From positions 1 through 38,951 of the forward strand of contig CACIED010000010.1 of assembly GCA_902585605.1 (NCBI GenBank): a stretch of DNA of 38,951 nt. The letters are read 5' to 3'. This stretch comes from an uncultured Alphaproteobacteria bacterium. Its GTDB lineage: Bacteria; Pseudomonadota; Alphaproteobacteria; HIMB59; GCA-002718135. Below the pieces are notes generated by a model, which had not been told where the DNA came from, did not search any database, and saw only the letters and a program-made list of their open reading frames with translations. Positions within the stretch are counted from its first letter, which is position 1. Each line of letters opens with the position of its first letter. This document shows positions 7,736 through 14,752 of the stretch, in pieces. A program made the position numbers and the translations under genes.

Positions 7736-8782
7736 TTAAATTAATTTAACAAATTTCTTAGCTGACTCTAGAGGAGAAAGAAGATATCTTTTATTTTTAT
7801 GAATATCAATATTTAGTTTTTTAAATTTTTTTTTATTTAATATATATTTAATAATTATATTTCTAAGATCATTTACTTCAAATTTTTTGAAATAAATAAC
7901 GCCCTTTTTTCCTAGTGTATTTAAGATAGTATTAGTAAAAAAGGTTATAATTGGCTTTTTAATTATTAATGCATTTGCTAAAGACATACCAAAACCTTCA
8001 TATTTACTTACCGAAATGTAACAATCTGTTTTAGAATATAATTTAGCTAATTTTGTATCTGAAATAGTACCATGGAATATTATTTTTCTGTTCATTGAAT
8101 TTTTAGAAATAAATTTTTTAAGTTTTTTGTAATAACTAATATCTCTTGTAGTATCACCAACAATTTCTAAAATAAAATTATCTAAAGGCTTCAAAACTTT
8201 TAATAAAAAAAGATAATTTTTTCTATTTATTATACTTCCACATGTTAAAAAATGAATTTTACTATTATTTTTAAAATTATATTTTACAAGTCTTTCTATA
8301 CCAGGTTCAACTACAGAAATTCTATTATTTAGTACCTTAAATTCATTTATTAATAAATTTTTTGTATTTTTAGAAGTCACAATAAATTTATTTATTTTTT
8401 TGAAATTTTCTTTTTCTAATCTTAAGAATTTTTTTGACCTTTGACCTTTAAATTCAAGATATAAGGGATGATGTATTAGGGCGATAACATTATAAGTAAG
8501 TAATTTTTTAAAAATGGAATACATTCCTTCTAAAGCTAATCCATCAATTATAATTTTAGAGTCAGGATCAATTTTATCTAAAATTTTTAGAAAATATTTT
8601 ATATCGTTATTTGTAGGAAAAGGATAATTTTCACTAAGAGCAATTGATCTAATATTTATATCTCTTATCTTTGCATATTCTAGGATATTTTTTTCATAAA
8701 TGTACCCTCCAGTTTTTGCATTAATATTTCCTGGATAAACAAAATAAATATCAGATTTATTTTTAGATAACCTCTTTTTCAT
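7736..8782 (-). CDS. GT-B fold glycosyltransferase (GT4-like)
   Basis: The product of about 348 residues has the two-domain GT-B layout. The N-terminal acceptor half includes TGGYIYEKN and LIHHPLYLE. The C-terminal half has the GT4-type GSIINRKNYLFLL and KYEGFGMSLANALIIKKPII, where the E-x7-E-like nucleotide-sugar motif is partly changed (the distal Glu becomes Asn or Ala). It probably moves a sugar from a nucleotide-sugar donor to a small acceptor. I prefer the Met at 8782, which leaves a 20-nt overlap with the upstream PTPS-like gene. A Met at 8800 is also possible. In this setting the acceptor may be a pterin- or pyrimidine-type compound, as with cyanobacterial pterin glycosides. Confidence 0.82.
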   Translation of the reverse strand: MKKRLSKNKSDIYFVYPGNINAKTGGYIYEKNILEYAKIRDINIRSIALSENYPFPTNNDIKYFLKILDKIDPDSKIIIDGLALEGMYSIFKKLLTYNVIALIHHPLYLEFKGQRSKKFLRLEKENFKKINKFIVTSKNTKNLLINEFKVLNNRISVVEPGIERLVKYNFKNNSKIHFLTCGSIINRKNYLFLLKVLKPLDNFILEIVGDTTRDISYYKKLKKFISKNSMNRKIIFHGTISDTKLAKLYSKTDCYISVSKYEGFGMSLANALIIKKPIITFFTNTILNTLGKKGVIYFKKFEVNDLRNIIIKYILNKKKFKKLNIDIHKNKRYLLSPLESAKKFVKLI

Positions 8783-9161
8783 ATGATGCCCATGCAACAT
8801 TTGATTCTTGCAAGGTTATTTTAATTTTTTTTAAAGATTTGTAATCTTCAGAGAAGTCATTTCTAAGTCTATTCAAGATCTTATTGCAAATATCCTCTGC
8901 TAAAAACTCTGTTGAGGTAATTTTTCCCTTAAATTCATCAATTTCATCTAAATTTTGATAATTATATATTTTAAGAATATCTTTTAAAGTCGTGGACACT
9001 ATTCCTAAATCCATAATTATATTGTATTTATTAAGTTTATCAGTGAAAAATTCAGCATCTACTAAATATGTAGCTCCATGCATATTTTGGGCTGGTCCAA
9101 ATACTTCTCCAGGTAAAGAATGAGCTACTAGAATATTTTCTCTTACTTTTATCGAATACAT
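8763..9161 (-). CDS. Divergent 6-pyruvoyl-tetrahydropterin synthase/QueD-family protein
   Basis: The 132-residue protein has the T-fold pattern of PTPS/QueD: VAHSLPG at 12-18, FGPAQNMHGATY at 21-32, MDLGIV at 50-55, the STEFLAEDI segment and LQESNVAWASYE at the end, including the pterin-anchoring Glu119. Several catalytic features are altered. The second zinc motif reads His28-Gly-Ala instead of His-x-His. The usual catalytic Cys upstream of it is absent, and the Asp-His pair in the LDHxxLN loop is replaced (NYQNLDE). It may bind a pterin-like ring but is unlikely to do the standard reaction. It sits between the dehydrogenase and the glycosyltransferase in one run. Confidence 0.85.
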   Translation of the reverse strand: MYSIKVRENILVAHSLPGEVFGPAQNMHGATYLVDAEFFTDKLNKYNIIMDLGIVSTTLKDILKIYNYQNLDEIDEFKGKITSTEFLAEDICNKILNRLRNDFSEDYKSLKKIKITLQESNVAWASYEKEVI

Positions 9162-9163
9162 AA

Positions 9164-10123
9164 TTAATATTTAACTATATGCATTATTGTATCCTTATTT
9201 TGAAGGATTTTATAGTAATCTTTTTCTAAATCAAAAAAATTACTTTCACTAGTAATTAATTTTTCTAATTTTGAATTTTTTAAAGATTTAATTGCTAATT
9301 TTAATCTCCCTTCAAAATCATATTTATTTTTCATGTATTTTGGTATTTTAGATACCTGTGAGCTAATAATTTTTAATCTTTTAGAATGAAAATACCCGCC
9401 TAAGGCAACTTCTCCTTTATTTTTACCATACCAACTAGCTTCTACTATTTTTCCTTCGATAGATAATTTTTCCATTAAAGAATTTAAAACTTTATAATTA
9501 GCTGTAGTGTTTATTGCTACATCTATTTTCTCAATCTTTCTTATATCAATAAAATTTAATCCTAAATAATTGGCAATTTTTCTTTTATTTTTATTATTAT
9601 CAAAAACATAAACATTTTTATATCCATTAATTTTAAAAAAAAATGCAGTTAATAATCCTACAGAGCCAAGCCCTACAATTAGAATTTTGTTATTACTTTT
9701 AGATTGCGCATCCCAAAAGATATTAATTGCTGTTTCCATATTTGCAGTTAGAATATATTTTCTCAAATTTCCTTTTGGTAGAAAAATTAAATTTTTAATA
9801 GAAATTTCATACAAATCTTGATGAGGATAAAGACTAAATATTTTTTTATTTATATATTTCCTTGGACCATCGATAATATTCCCAACATTTATATAACCGT
9901 ATTTTATAGGTAAATTAAAGGAACCCTCTTGAAAAGGGGCTTTCATTAATTCAAATTGATCCTTACTTACACTTTTAGATGAAACTAATTTTTCAGTTCC
10001 CTTGCTAATACCAGAGTAAATAGTTTTAATTAAAACTGTTTTGTTATTTTTATTGTAAACAAGTTTTTTTTGATAAATTTTAGCTTGTTTTTTTTTATCA
10101 ATCCATAGAGAATAAGATTTCAT
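9164..10123 (-). CDS. BchC-like medium-chain dehydrogenase lacking zinc ligands
   Basis: The 319-residue protein has an MDR N-terminal part (YSGISKGTEKLV at 36-47, MKAPFQEGSF, KYGYINVGNI) and a Rossmann nucleotide-binding motif IVGLGSVGLL at 149-158. The SGISxGTE motif is shared with BchC-type bacteriochlorophyllide dehydrogenases. No photosynthesis genes are nearby, and this branch is also found outside them. There is no Cys in the protein, so neither the catalytic nor the structural zinc site of alcohol dehydrogenases can form. It probably performs an NAD(P)-linked oxidation or reduction of a side chain. It is first in the minus-strand cluster, divergent from the creatininase-family gene. 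Confidence 0.82.
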   Translation of the reverse strand: MKSYSLWIDKKKQAKIYQKKLVYNKNNKTVLIKTIYSGISKGTEKLVSSKSVSKDQFELMKAPFQEGSFNLPIKYGYINVGNIIDGPRKYINKKIFSLYPHQDLYEISIKNLIFLPKGNLRKYILTANMETAINIFWDAQSKSNNKILIVGLGSVGLLTAFFFKINGYKNVYVFDNNKNKRKIANYLGLNFIDIRKIEKIDVAINTTANYKVLNSLMEKLSIEGKIVEASWYGKNKGEVALGGYFHSKRLKIISSQVSKIPKYMKNKYDFEGRLKLAIKSLKNSKLEKLITSESNFFDLEKDYYKILQNKDTIMHIVKY

Positions 10124-10139
10124 AATTTACTTATAAATG

Positions 10140-10145
10140 TATAAT
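10140..10145 (+). promoter_or_regulatory. Candidate -10 box for the creatininase-family gene (possible leaderless start)
   Basis: An exact TATAAT ends 6 nt before the ATG at 10152, so a normal transcription start would fall on or next to that ATG. This is one reason to prefer 10152 over the in-frame ATG at 10137, which lies upstream of the box. A reverse-strand TATAAG in the same interval could serve the divergent dehydrogenase gene. Confidence 0.4.
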
Positions 10146-10151
10146 AAAAAA

Positions 10152-10904
10152 ATGCTAACAAACTTTTGGGAAGAATTAACAACAAATGAAATTAAAAAAA
10201 TAAATAGAAAAACAGTTTTAATTTTCCCATTTTCATCAATAGAACAACACGGTCCGCATCTTCCATTAAATACTGATAAAAAAATTCTTGAAGGAATATT
10301 ATTAGAATTCAATAAAAAATATAATTCAAGTAAATATTTAATTATGCCTGAAATATATTTTGGTTCAGCGGCTGAACATAAAGATTTTGATGGAACAATT
10401 AGTATTGATTCATTGGAATTTATATCACACTCTTTATCAATTTTAGAAAATGTATGTAAATTGAAATTTAAAAATATATTACTTTTAAATAGTCATGGTG
10501 GACAAATTAGCCATATAGATATTATTGCTAAAGAATTGAAATCAGAATTTAAGATAAACATAGTAAAATGCACATATTTTTTATTTGATCAATTTAAAGG
10601 AATTATATCAAGTAAAGAAAAAAACTTTGGTTATCATGGTGGAGAATTTGAAACATCTATTATGTTATATTTATTTCCAAACCTAGTTAGGCAATCTAAA
10701 ATTTCTAGACATAAATTATCTCCCGATTATTTATCATCTAAAATCATTTCTTATGAAAAAAATATTAAGAAAGCTTGGGTAACTAAAGAATTAAGTAAAA
10801 GTGGAATTATTGGAGATCCAAGAAAATCCAATGCCCAGATAGGAAAAAAAATAATTGATAGAGTAACACAAAAATTAAATAAAATAATAAATGAGATGTT
10901 TTAG
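10152..10904 (+). CDS. Creatininase-family metal-dependent amidohydrolase
   Basis: The 250-residue protein has the family metal site. SIEQHGPHLPLNTD at 29-42 supplies Glu31, His33 and Asp42, NSHGG places His115, and HGGEFETS at about 162-169 supplies Glu165. The family includes creatininase, MftE and the archaeal FAPy deformylase ArfB, which acts on a GTP-cyclohydrolase product. Located beside RibA-, RibD- and PTPS-like genes, I infer that it hydrolyses an amide or formamide on a pyrimidine or pterin intermediate. Genuine creatinine breakdown is less likely because no creatinase or sarcosine oxidase gene is near. It is divergent from the dehydrogenase. Confidence 0.87.
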   Translation: MLTNFWEELTTNEIKKINRKTVLIFPFSSIEQHGPHLPLNTDKKILEGILLEFNKKYNSSKYLIMPEIYFGSAAEHKDFDGTISIDSLEFISHSLSILENVCKLKFKNILLLNSHGGQISHIDIIAKELKSEFKINIVKCTYFLFDQFKGIISSKEKNFGYHGGEFETSIMLYLFPNLVRQSKISRHKLSPDYLSSKIISYEKNIKKAWVTKELSKSGIIGDPRKSNAQIGKKIIDRVTQKLNKIINEMF

Positions 10905-10927
10905 ATTTTTATTTATTAAGAATAATA

Positions 10928-11491
10928 TTAAAAAAATTTTTTGTATACCTCATTGTACTCACAATCATATACCTCACAGTTATCCAGCATATATTCAGTT
11001 ATTTGACTTAAGAATGTACCATGACTGACTAATACAATTTTTTGTAAATTAAGGTTTTTGATAGATAGCAGAAAAGACCTTAATCTCATTTTAATATCAT
11101 TGTGAGACTCTTGTATAATTTTTTTTTCATTAATAGGTTTGTTATTATTCCACCAAAAATCATTTAAATTATTAAAATCAAATTCATTAAATTCTTTTTT
11201 TAATTTTTTTGGTTGTCTTCCTACATCACAAGAGTGGTACAAATGTTCTCTTATTAATGGTTCTATCACAGGTTTATTAGATGGAAAAACAATAGAGAAT
11301 GTTTCCAATGTTCTTGTTAAAGGTGAACAAAAATAATTATCAAATTTGAGATTTTTAATTCTATTATTTAATTTTTTTGCTTGATCAACTCCTCTTTGAG
11401 TAATTCTTGCATCATAATAATAAGTTGGATTATCTAAATCTGATGCTGCATTAGCTTCTGATTCTGCATGTCTAATAAGATATAATTTCAT
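10928..11491 (-). CDS. Histidine phosphatase (phosphoglycerate-mutase-like)
   Basis: The 187-residue protein has the phosphohistidine motif LIRHAES with His8, Arg60 in CSPLTRTLET, the proton donor region with Glu82, and His157 in LVSHGTF. This is the full catalytic core of the histidine phosphatase superfamily. It lacks the insertions of true cofactor-dependent phosphoglycerate mutase (about 230-250 residues), so a small-molecule phosphatase is more likely. It converges on the creatininase-family gene with a 23-nt gap. It may supply the dephosphorylation step for a RibA/RibD-derived phosphorylated intermediate, but this rests only on position. Confidence 0.85.
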   Translation of the reverse strand: MKLYLIRHAESEANAASDLDNPTYYYDARITQRGVDQAKKLNNRIKNLKFDNYFCSPLTRTLETFSIVFPSNKPVIEPLIREHLYHSCDVGRQPKKLKKEFNEFDFNNLNDFWWNNNKPINEKKIIQESHNDIKMRLRSFLLSIKNLNLQKIVLVSHGTFLSQITEYMLDNCEVYDCEYNEVYKKFF

Positions 11492-11546
11492 TTTTTAACT
11501 ATAAATACGATAAACGTTCATGCATCAGTAAGTATAAAAGTTAGCT

Positions 11547-11684
11547 TTATTTACGTGAAGAAACGGCCAATAGTAATGGCACAATCATAATTAAGGTAGT
11601 TAAGACTGATGGATTAAATAACCAATAAAGAACACCTAGAGAAAATACTAACATCCAAAATTCATTTTTATATAAAAATTTCAT
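11547..11684 (-). CDS. Small two-helix membrane protein, 45 residues
   Basis: An ATG at 11684 opens a 45-codon frame, MKFLYKNEFW followed by two hydrophobic stretches (about residues 11-24 and 28-41) separated by an Asn-Pro turn, and a basic C-terminus ending SSRK. This is the shape of a membrane hairpin with both ends in the cytoplasm. It begins 15 nt after the stop of the malate-CoA ligase alpha gene on the same strand, so it probably shares that transcript. I recognise no family. Two hydrophobic segments in an otherwise AT-rich spacer argue for a real gene, though it could be chance. Confidence 0.5.
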   Translation of the reverse strand: MKFLYKNEFWMLVFSLGVLYWLFNPSVLTTLIMIVPLLLAVSSRK

Positions 11685-11699
11685 TATTTTTTAATTATA

Positions 11700-12596
11700 T
11701 TAATTCAATTTATTTTCTACTAATACTTTTTTAACAGTTTCTCCCATTACAGAAGGGTTTTTGGAAATTGTAACTCCACACTCTTTAAGAAGTTCTACTT
11801 TTTCTATTGCACTTTCACCATAAGCAGAAACAATTGCGCCAGCATGCCCCATCACACGACCTTTAGGTGCGGTTAGTCCTGCTATATACGCAATTACTGG
11901 TTTACTCATATTTTCTTTAGCAAATTGTCCAGCTTCAACTTCTTGTGGGCCACCTATTTCACCTATCATTAAAACTGCAATAGTTTCATCATCATTTTCA
12001 AACTTTTCAATTATATCTCTAAAAGAGCTTCCATTTATTGGATCACCTCCTATACCCACACTTGTTGAAACACCAATTTCCAAATCTTTAAGTTGTTGTG
12101 CAGCTTCATATCCCAAAGTGCCAGATCTACTAACTATTCCTATTTTACCTTCTTTGTAAATATGACCAGGCATAATACCTAACATAGATTTACCAGGGCT
12201 AATTATTCCTGCACAATTCGGACCTACTAATCCCATTTTTTTATCTTTTGGATATCTTCTCATGTATCTTTTTATTTTAACCATATCATGAGACGGAATA
12301 CCGTCAGTAATAGCTACACACGTTTTAATACCTGCATCAGCAGCTTCCATTGCTGAGTCTGCTGCGAAGGCTGGTGGGACAAATAAAATTGATGTTGATG
12401 CTCCTGTTTGATCTACAGCTTCTTTAACAGTATTAAAAACAGGAAGATTTAAATGAGACATACCACCCTTACCAGGTGTTACACCACCAACAACGTTAGA
12501 ACCATACTTAATCATTTCTTCAGCATGAAAACTTCCAATTTTTCCAGTAAAACCTTGGACCAAAATCTTTGTATTTTTGTGAATGATTATAGACAT
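11700..12596 (-). CDS. mtkB: Malate--CoA ligase (malate thiokinase) alpha subunit
   Basis: The 298-residue protein is an ATP-citrate/succinyl-CoA-ligase-type alpha subunit. It has a CoA-binding Rossmann domain (VQGFTGKIGSFHAEEM), GPNCAGII, SRSGTLGYE, and the phosphohistidine loop GRVMGHAGAIVS with His251. Alone it could be SucD. It is taken as malate thiokinase because the beta subunit and malyl-CoA lyase precede it in the same operon, the arrangement seen in serine-cycle methylotrophs. The reaction is malate plus CoA plus ATP to malyl-CoA. It starts 2 nt after the beta subunit stop. A second sucCD pair elsewhere in the genome would support the assignment. Confidence 0.82.
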   Translation of the reverse strand: MSIIIHKNTKILVQGFTGKIGSFHAEEMIKYGSNVVGGVTPGKGGMSHLNLPVFNTVKEAVDQTGASTSILFVPPAFAADSAMEAADAGIKTCVAITDGIPSHDMVKIKRYMRRYPKDKKMGLVGPNCAGIISPGKSMLGIMPGHIYKEGKIGIVSRSGTLGYEAAQQLKDLEIGVSTSVGIGGDPINGSSFRDIIEKFENDDETIAVLMIGEIGGPQEVEAGQFAKENMSKPVIAYIAGLTAPKGRVMGHAGAIVSAYGESAIEKVELLKECGVTISKNPSVMGETVKKVLVENKLN

Positions 12597-12598
12597 AA

Positions 12599-13759
12599 TT
12601 ATCCAAGAGCCTTTACGGCTTTATTTGCTGCATCTTCTAAAGTTAATGCTTCAATGTAATTAATATTGCTTTTTTTTAGAATTACATTTCCCTTTTCGAC
12701 GTTAGTTCCAGCTAAACGTATAACTAAAGGATGTTTAATTTCAATTTTTGATAAAGCTTGAACAATTCCTTCTGCAACCCAATCACATCTGTTAATCCCT
12801 GCAAAGATATTAACTAAAATTACTTTAACTTTTGTGTCCATAGAGATTAGTTTAAAAGCTTTAACTATTTTTTCAGGTGTTGCACCTCCGCCAACATCTA
12901 AGAAATTTGCAGGTTCTCCACCAGCTAGTTTTATCATATCCATTGAAGCCATTGCTAAGCCTGCACCATTAATAATATTACCAATATTTCCATCTAAGCT
13001 TACATAATTCATTCCTCTGTCAGAAGCATAAACTTCATTTAAATTTTCTTGTGTTTTATCTCTAAGTTCTGCAATTTCATCTCTTCTAAACATTGCATTA
13101 TTATCAAAACTCATTTTACAATCTAATGCTAATATTTCATCTTGATGTGATACAACTAATGGGTTGACTTCAACCATTGTTGCATCAAGCTCACTAAAAG
13201 CTTTATAGCAACCAATAATTGTATTTGCAGCTCTTGATATCAATTTGGATTCAATTCCTAAACCAAAAGCTATTTCTCTTGCTTGAAATTGTTGAATACC
13301 AACTGCTACTTCTATTTTAGATCGTATAATTGTTTCAGGTTTTTCTTTTGAAATTTCTTCGACACTCATTCCACCTTCTGTTGAGGCTACAACCATTATA
13401 CTTTCTGAAGATCTATCAAACACTAAACCTAAATATAATTCATGTTTGATATCAGTTGCTTCTTCAATATAAATTCTATTTATTATCTTTCCCTCTGGAC
13501 CAGTTTGGTTTGTAATTAATTTTTTACCTAACAATTTATCAGTTGCATCAGCAACTTCTAATGGAGAATTACATATTATAATTCCCCCCGCTTTACCTCT
13601 AGCACCAGAGTGAACTTGCGCTTTTACAACCCATTTAGAACCACCAATTTCTCTCGCTTTATTTTCTGCATTTTCTGGACTATAAACAATACCACCAGTT
13701 GGAATTTTTACACCAAAATCGGACAATATTTTTTTTGCTTGATATTCGTGTATATCCAT
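12599..13759 (-). CDS. mtkA: Malate--CoA ligase (malate thiokinase) beta subunit
   Basis: The 386-residue subunit has the N-terminal ATP-grasp opening MDIHEYQAKKIL, KAQVHSGARGKAGGI, metal- and ATP-binding EVNPL, and the C-terminal LDVGGGATPEKI. The segment NIFAGINRCDWVAEGIV differs from the NIFGGIxxCDxIAxGI of succinyl-CoA synthetase and, from memory, is the form found in malate thiokinases. It provides the nucleotide-binding half of the enzyme that makes malyl-CoA in the cytoplasm. Its ATG overlaps the stop of malyl-CoA lyase by 1 nt, and the alpha subunit follows after 2 nt. Succinate specificity cannot be fully excluded from sequence. Confidence 0.83.
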   Translation of the reverse strand: MDIHEYQAKKILSDFGVKIPTGGIVYSPENAENKAREIGGSKWVVKAQVHSGARGKAGGIIICNSPLEVADATDKLLGKKLITNQTGPEGKIINRIYIEEATDIKHELYLGLVFDRSSESIMVVASTEGGMSVEEISKEKPETIIRSKIEVAVGIQQFQAREIAFGLGIESKLISRAANTIIGCYKAFSELDATMVEVNPLVVSHQDEILALDCKMSFDNNAMFRRDEIAELRDKTQENLNEVYASDRGMNYVSLDGNIGNIINGAGLAMASMDMIKLAGGEPANFLDVGGGATPEKIVKAFKLISMDTKVKVILVNIFAGINRCDWVAEGIVQALSKIEIKHPLVIRLAGTNVEKGNVILKKSNINYIEALTLEDAANKAVKALG

Positions 13760-14697
13760 TACTTACTTTCAATTAACTTATTAATATTTACAATATTTTC
13801 AGCCATTTTAGCAGATGCAGCATCTATCATTCTTCCATCAAGCTGAGCGGCGCCCTTTCCTTCAGCAGCTGCTTTTTCTAATTCTAATAATATTTTTTTT
13901 GCTTTATCTATTTCTTCTTTGGGTGGAGAAAAAACTTCATTAGCTAAATCTATTTGCGATGGATGTATTGCCCATTTACCCTCAAAACCAATTGCTGCAG
14001 CTCTTTTTGCTGCATCAAGATATCCTTCTTTGTCATTAAAATCACCAAAAGGCCCATCTATTGCTCTTAAGCCATATGACCTACAGGTCATTACTAAAGT
14101 TGATAGACCATGATGCCATTGATCACCAGGGTAATCGGGATTTAAACCTCCTATGACAACTGTTCTTGCTCGCATACTTGCTGCATAATCTGCAACTCCA
14201 AAGTGTAATGCCTCTAGTCTTGAGCTTGATGTTGCGATTGATTGGATATTAGACATTCCTAATGCTGTTTCAATTAAACACTCTAAACCTATTCTATTTT
14301 CAAATTTTTTATTTTGTTCAATTTGATTAAGCATACAATCAACCATATATATATCAGATGATGAGCCTACTTTTGGAACTAACAATGTATCAATCTTATC
14401 ACCGACCTCTTCTATAATTTCAATCACATCACGATACATATAGTGTGTATCCAAGCCGTTAATTCTTATAGAGATAGTTTTACCTTCTTCTCTCCAATTA
14501 TATTCTTTTACTGCATTAATAACATTTTTTCTTGCATCAATTTTATCATTTGGAGATACTGCATCTTCTAAATCTAAAAAAATATAATCAGCATTTGATT
14601 TTAATGCTTTTTCAAACATCTTTGGATTAGAGCCTGGAACAGCCAATTCACTTCTGTGCAATCTAGATTTAGCAGGTTTATAAAATAAATGACTCAT
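13759..14697 (-). CDS. mcl: L-malyl-CoA lyase (CitE-like)
   Basis: The 312-residue TIM-barrel protein belongs to the HpcH/HpaI-CitE lyases. It has RSELAVPGSNPKM near the N-terminus, LDLEDAVSPNDK at 41-52, LVPKVG, Glu143 in LIETALG and FGVADYAASM with the metal-binding Asp170, and then GFEGKWAIHPSQI near the C-terminus. It splits malyl-CoA into acetyl-CoA and glyoxylate, or beta-methylmalyl-CoA into propionyl-CoA and glyoxylate. As first gene of the operon with malate thiokinase, the likely net function is malate to glyoxylate plus acetyl-CoA, or the reverse. The length matches Mcl1/MclA (about 315-325) rather than stand-alone CitE. Confidence 0.88.
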   Translation of the reverse strand: MSHLFYKPAKSRLHRSELAVPGSNPKMFEKALKSNADYIFLDLEDAVSPNDKIDARKNVINAVKEYNWREEGKTISIRINGLDTHYMYRDVIEIIEEVGDKIDTLLVPKVGSSSDIYMVDCMLNQIEQNKKFENRIGLECLIETALGMSNIQSIATSSSRLEALHFGVADYAASMRARTVVIGGLNPDYPGDQWHHGLSTLVMTCRSYGLRAIDGPFGDFNDKEGYLDAAKRAAAIGFEGKWAIHPSQIDLANEVFSPPKEEIDKAKKILLELEKAAAEGKGAAQLDGRMIDAASAKMAENIVNINKLIESK

Positions 14698-14724
14698 TAA
14701 AAAAAAAATATATATTTGATTAAT

Positions 14725-14730
14725 ATTATA
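14725..14730 (-). promoter_or_regulatory. Candidate -10 box for the malyl-CoA lyase operon
   Basis: A TATAAT on the minus strand lies 27 nt before the start codon at 14697 and would give a leader of roughly 20 nt. No good -35 match is visible 17 nt upstream. This 55-nt spacer is the only gene-free DNA before the operon. Confidence 0.3.
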
Positions 14731-14752
14731 AAAGCGATAAAAAAATTACATA

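Noticed and set aside
9164..10123. Bacteriochlorophyll synthesis by the BchC-like gene.
   Set aside because: No other photosynthesis gene is visible in the window, and the neighbours suggest a different substrate.
10137..10151. ATG at 10137 as the creatininase-family start.
   Set aside because: It lies upstream of a perfect TATAAT box, and the extra residues MYNKK are not part of the family's usual beginning.
11700..13759. The two ligase genes as succinyl-CoA synthetase sucC/sucD.
   Set aside because: The family fits, but linkage to a full-length malyl-CoA lyase and the altered NIFAGINRCDWVAEG segment make malate thiokinase the better reading. Succinate activity is not fully excluded.
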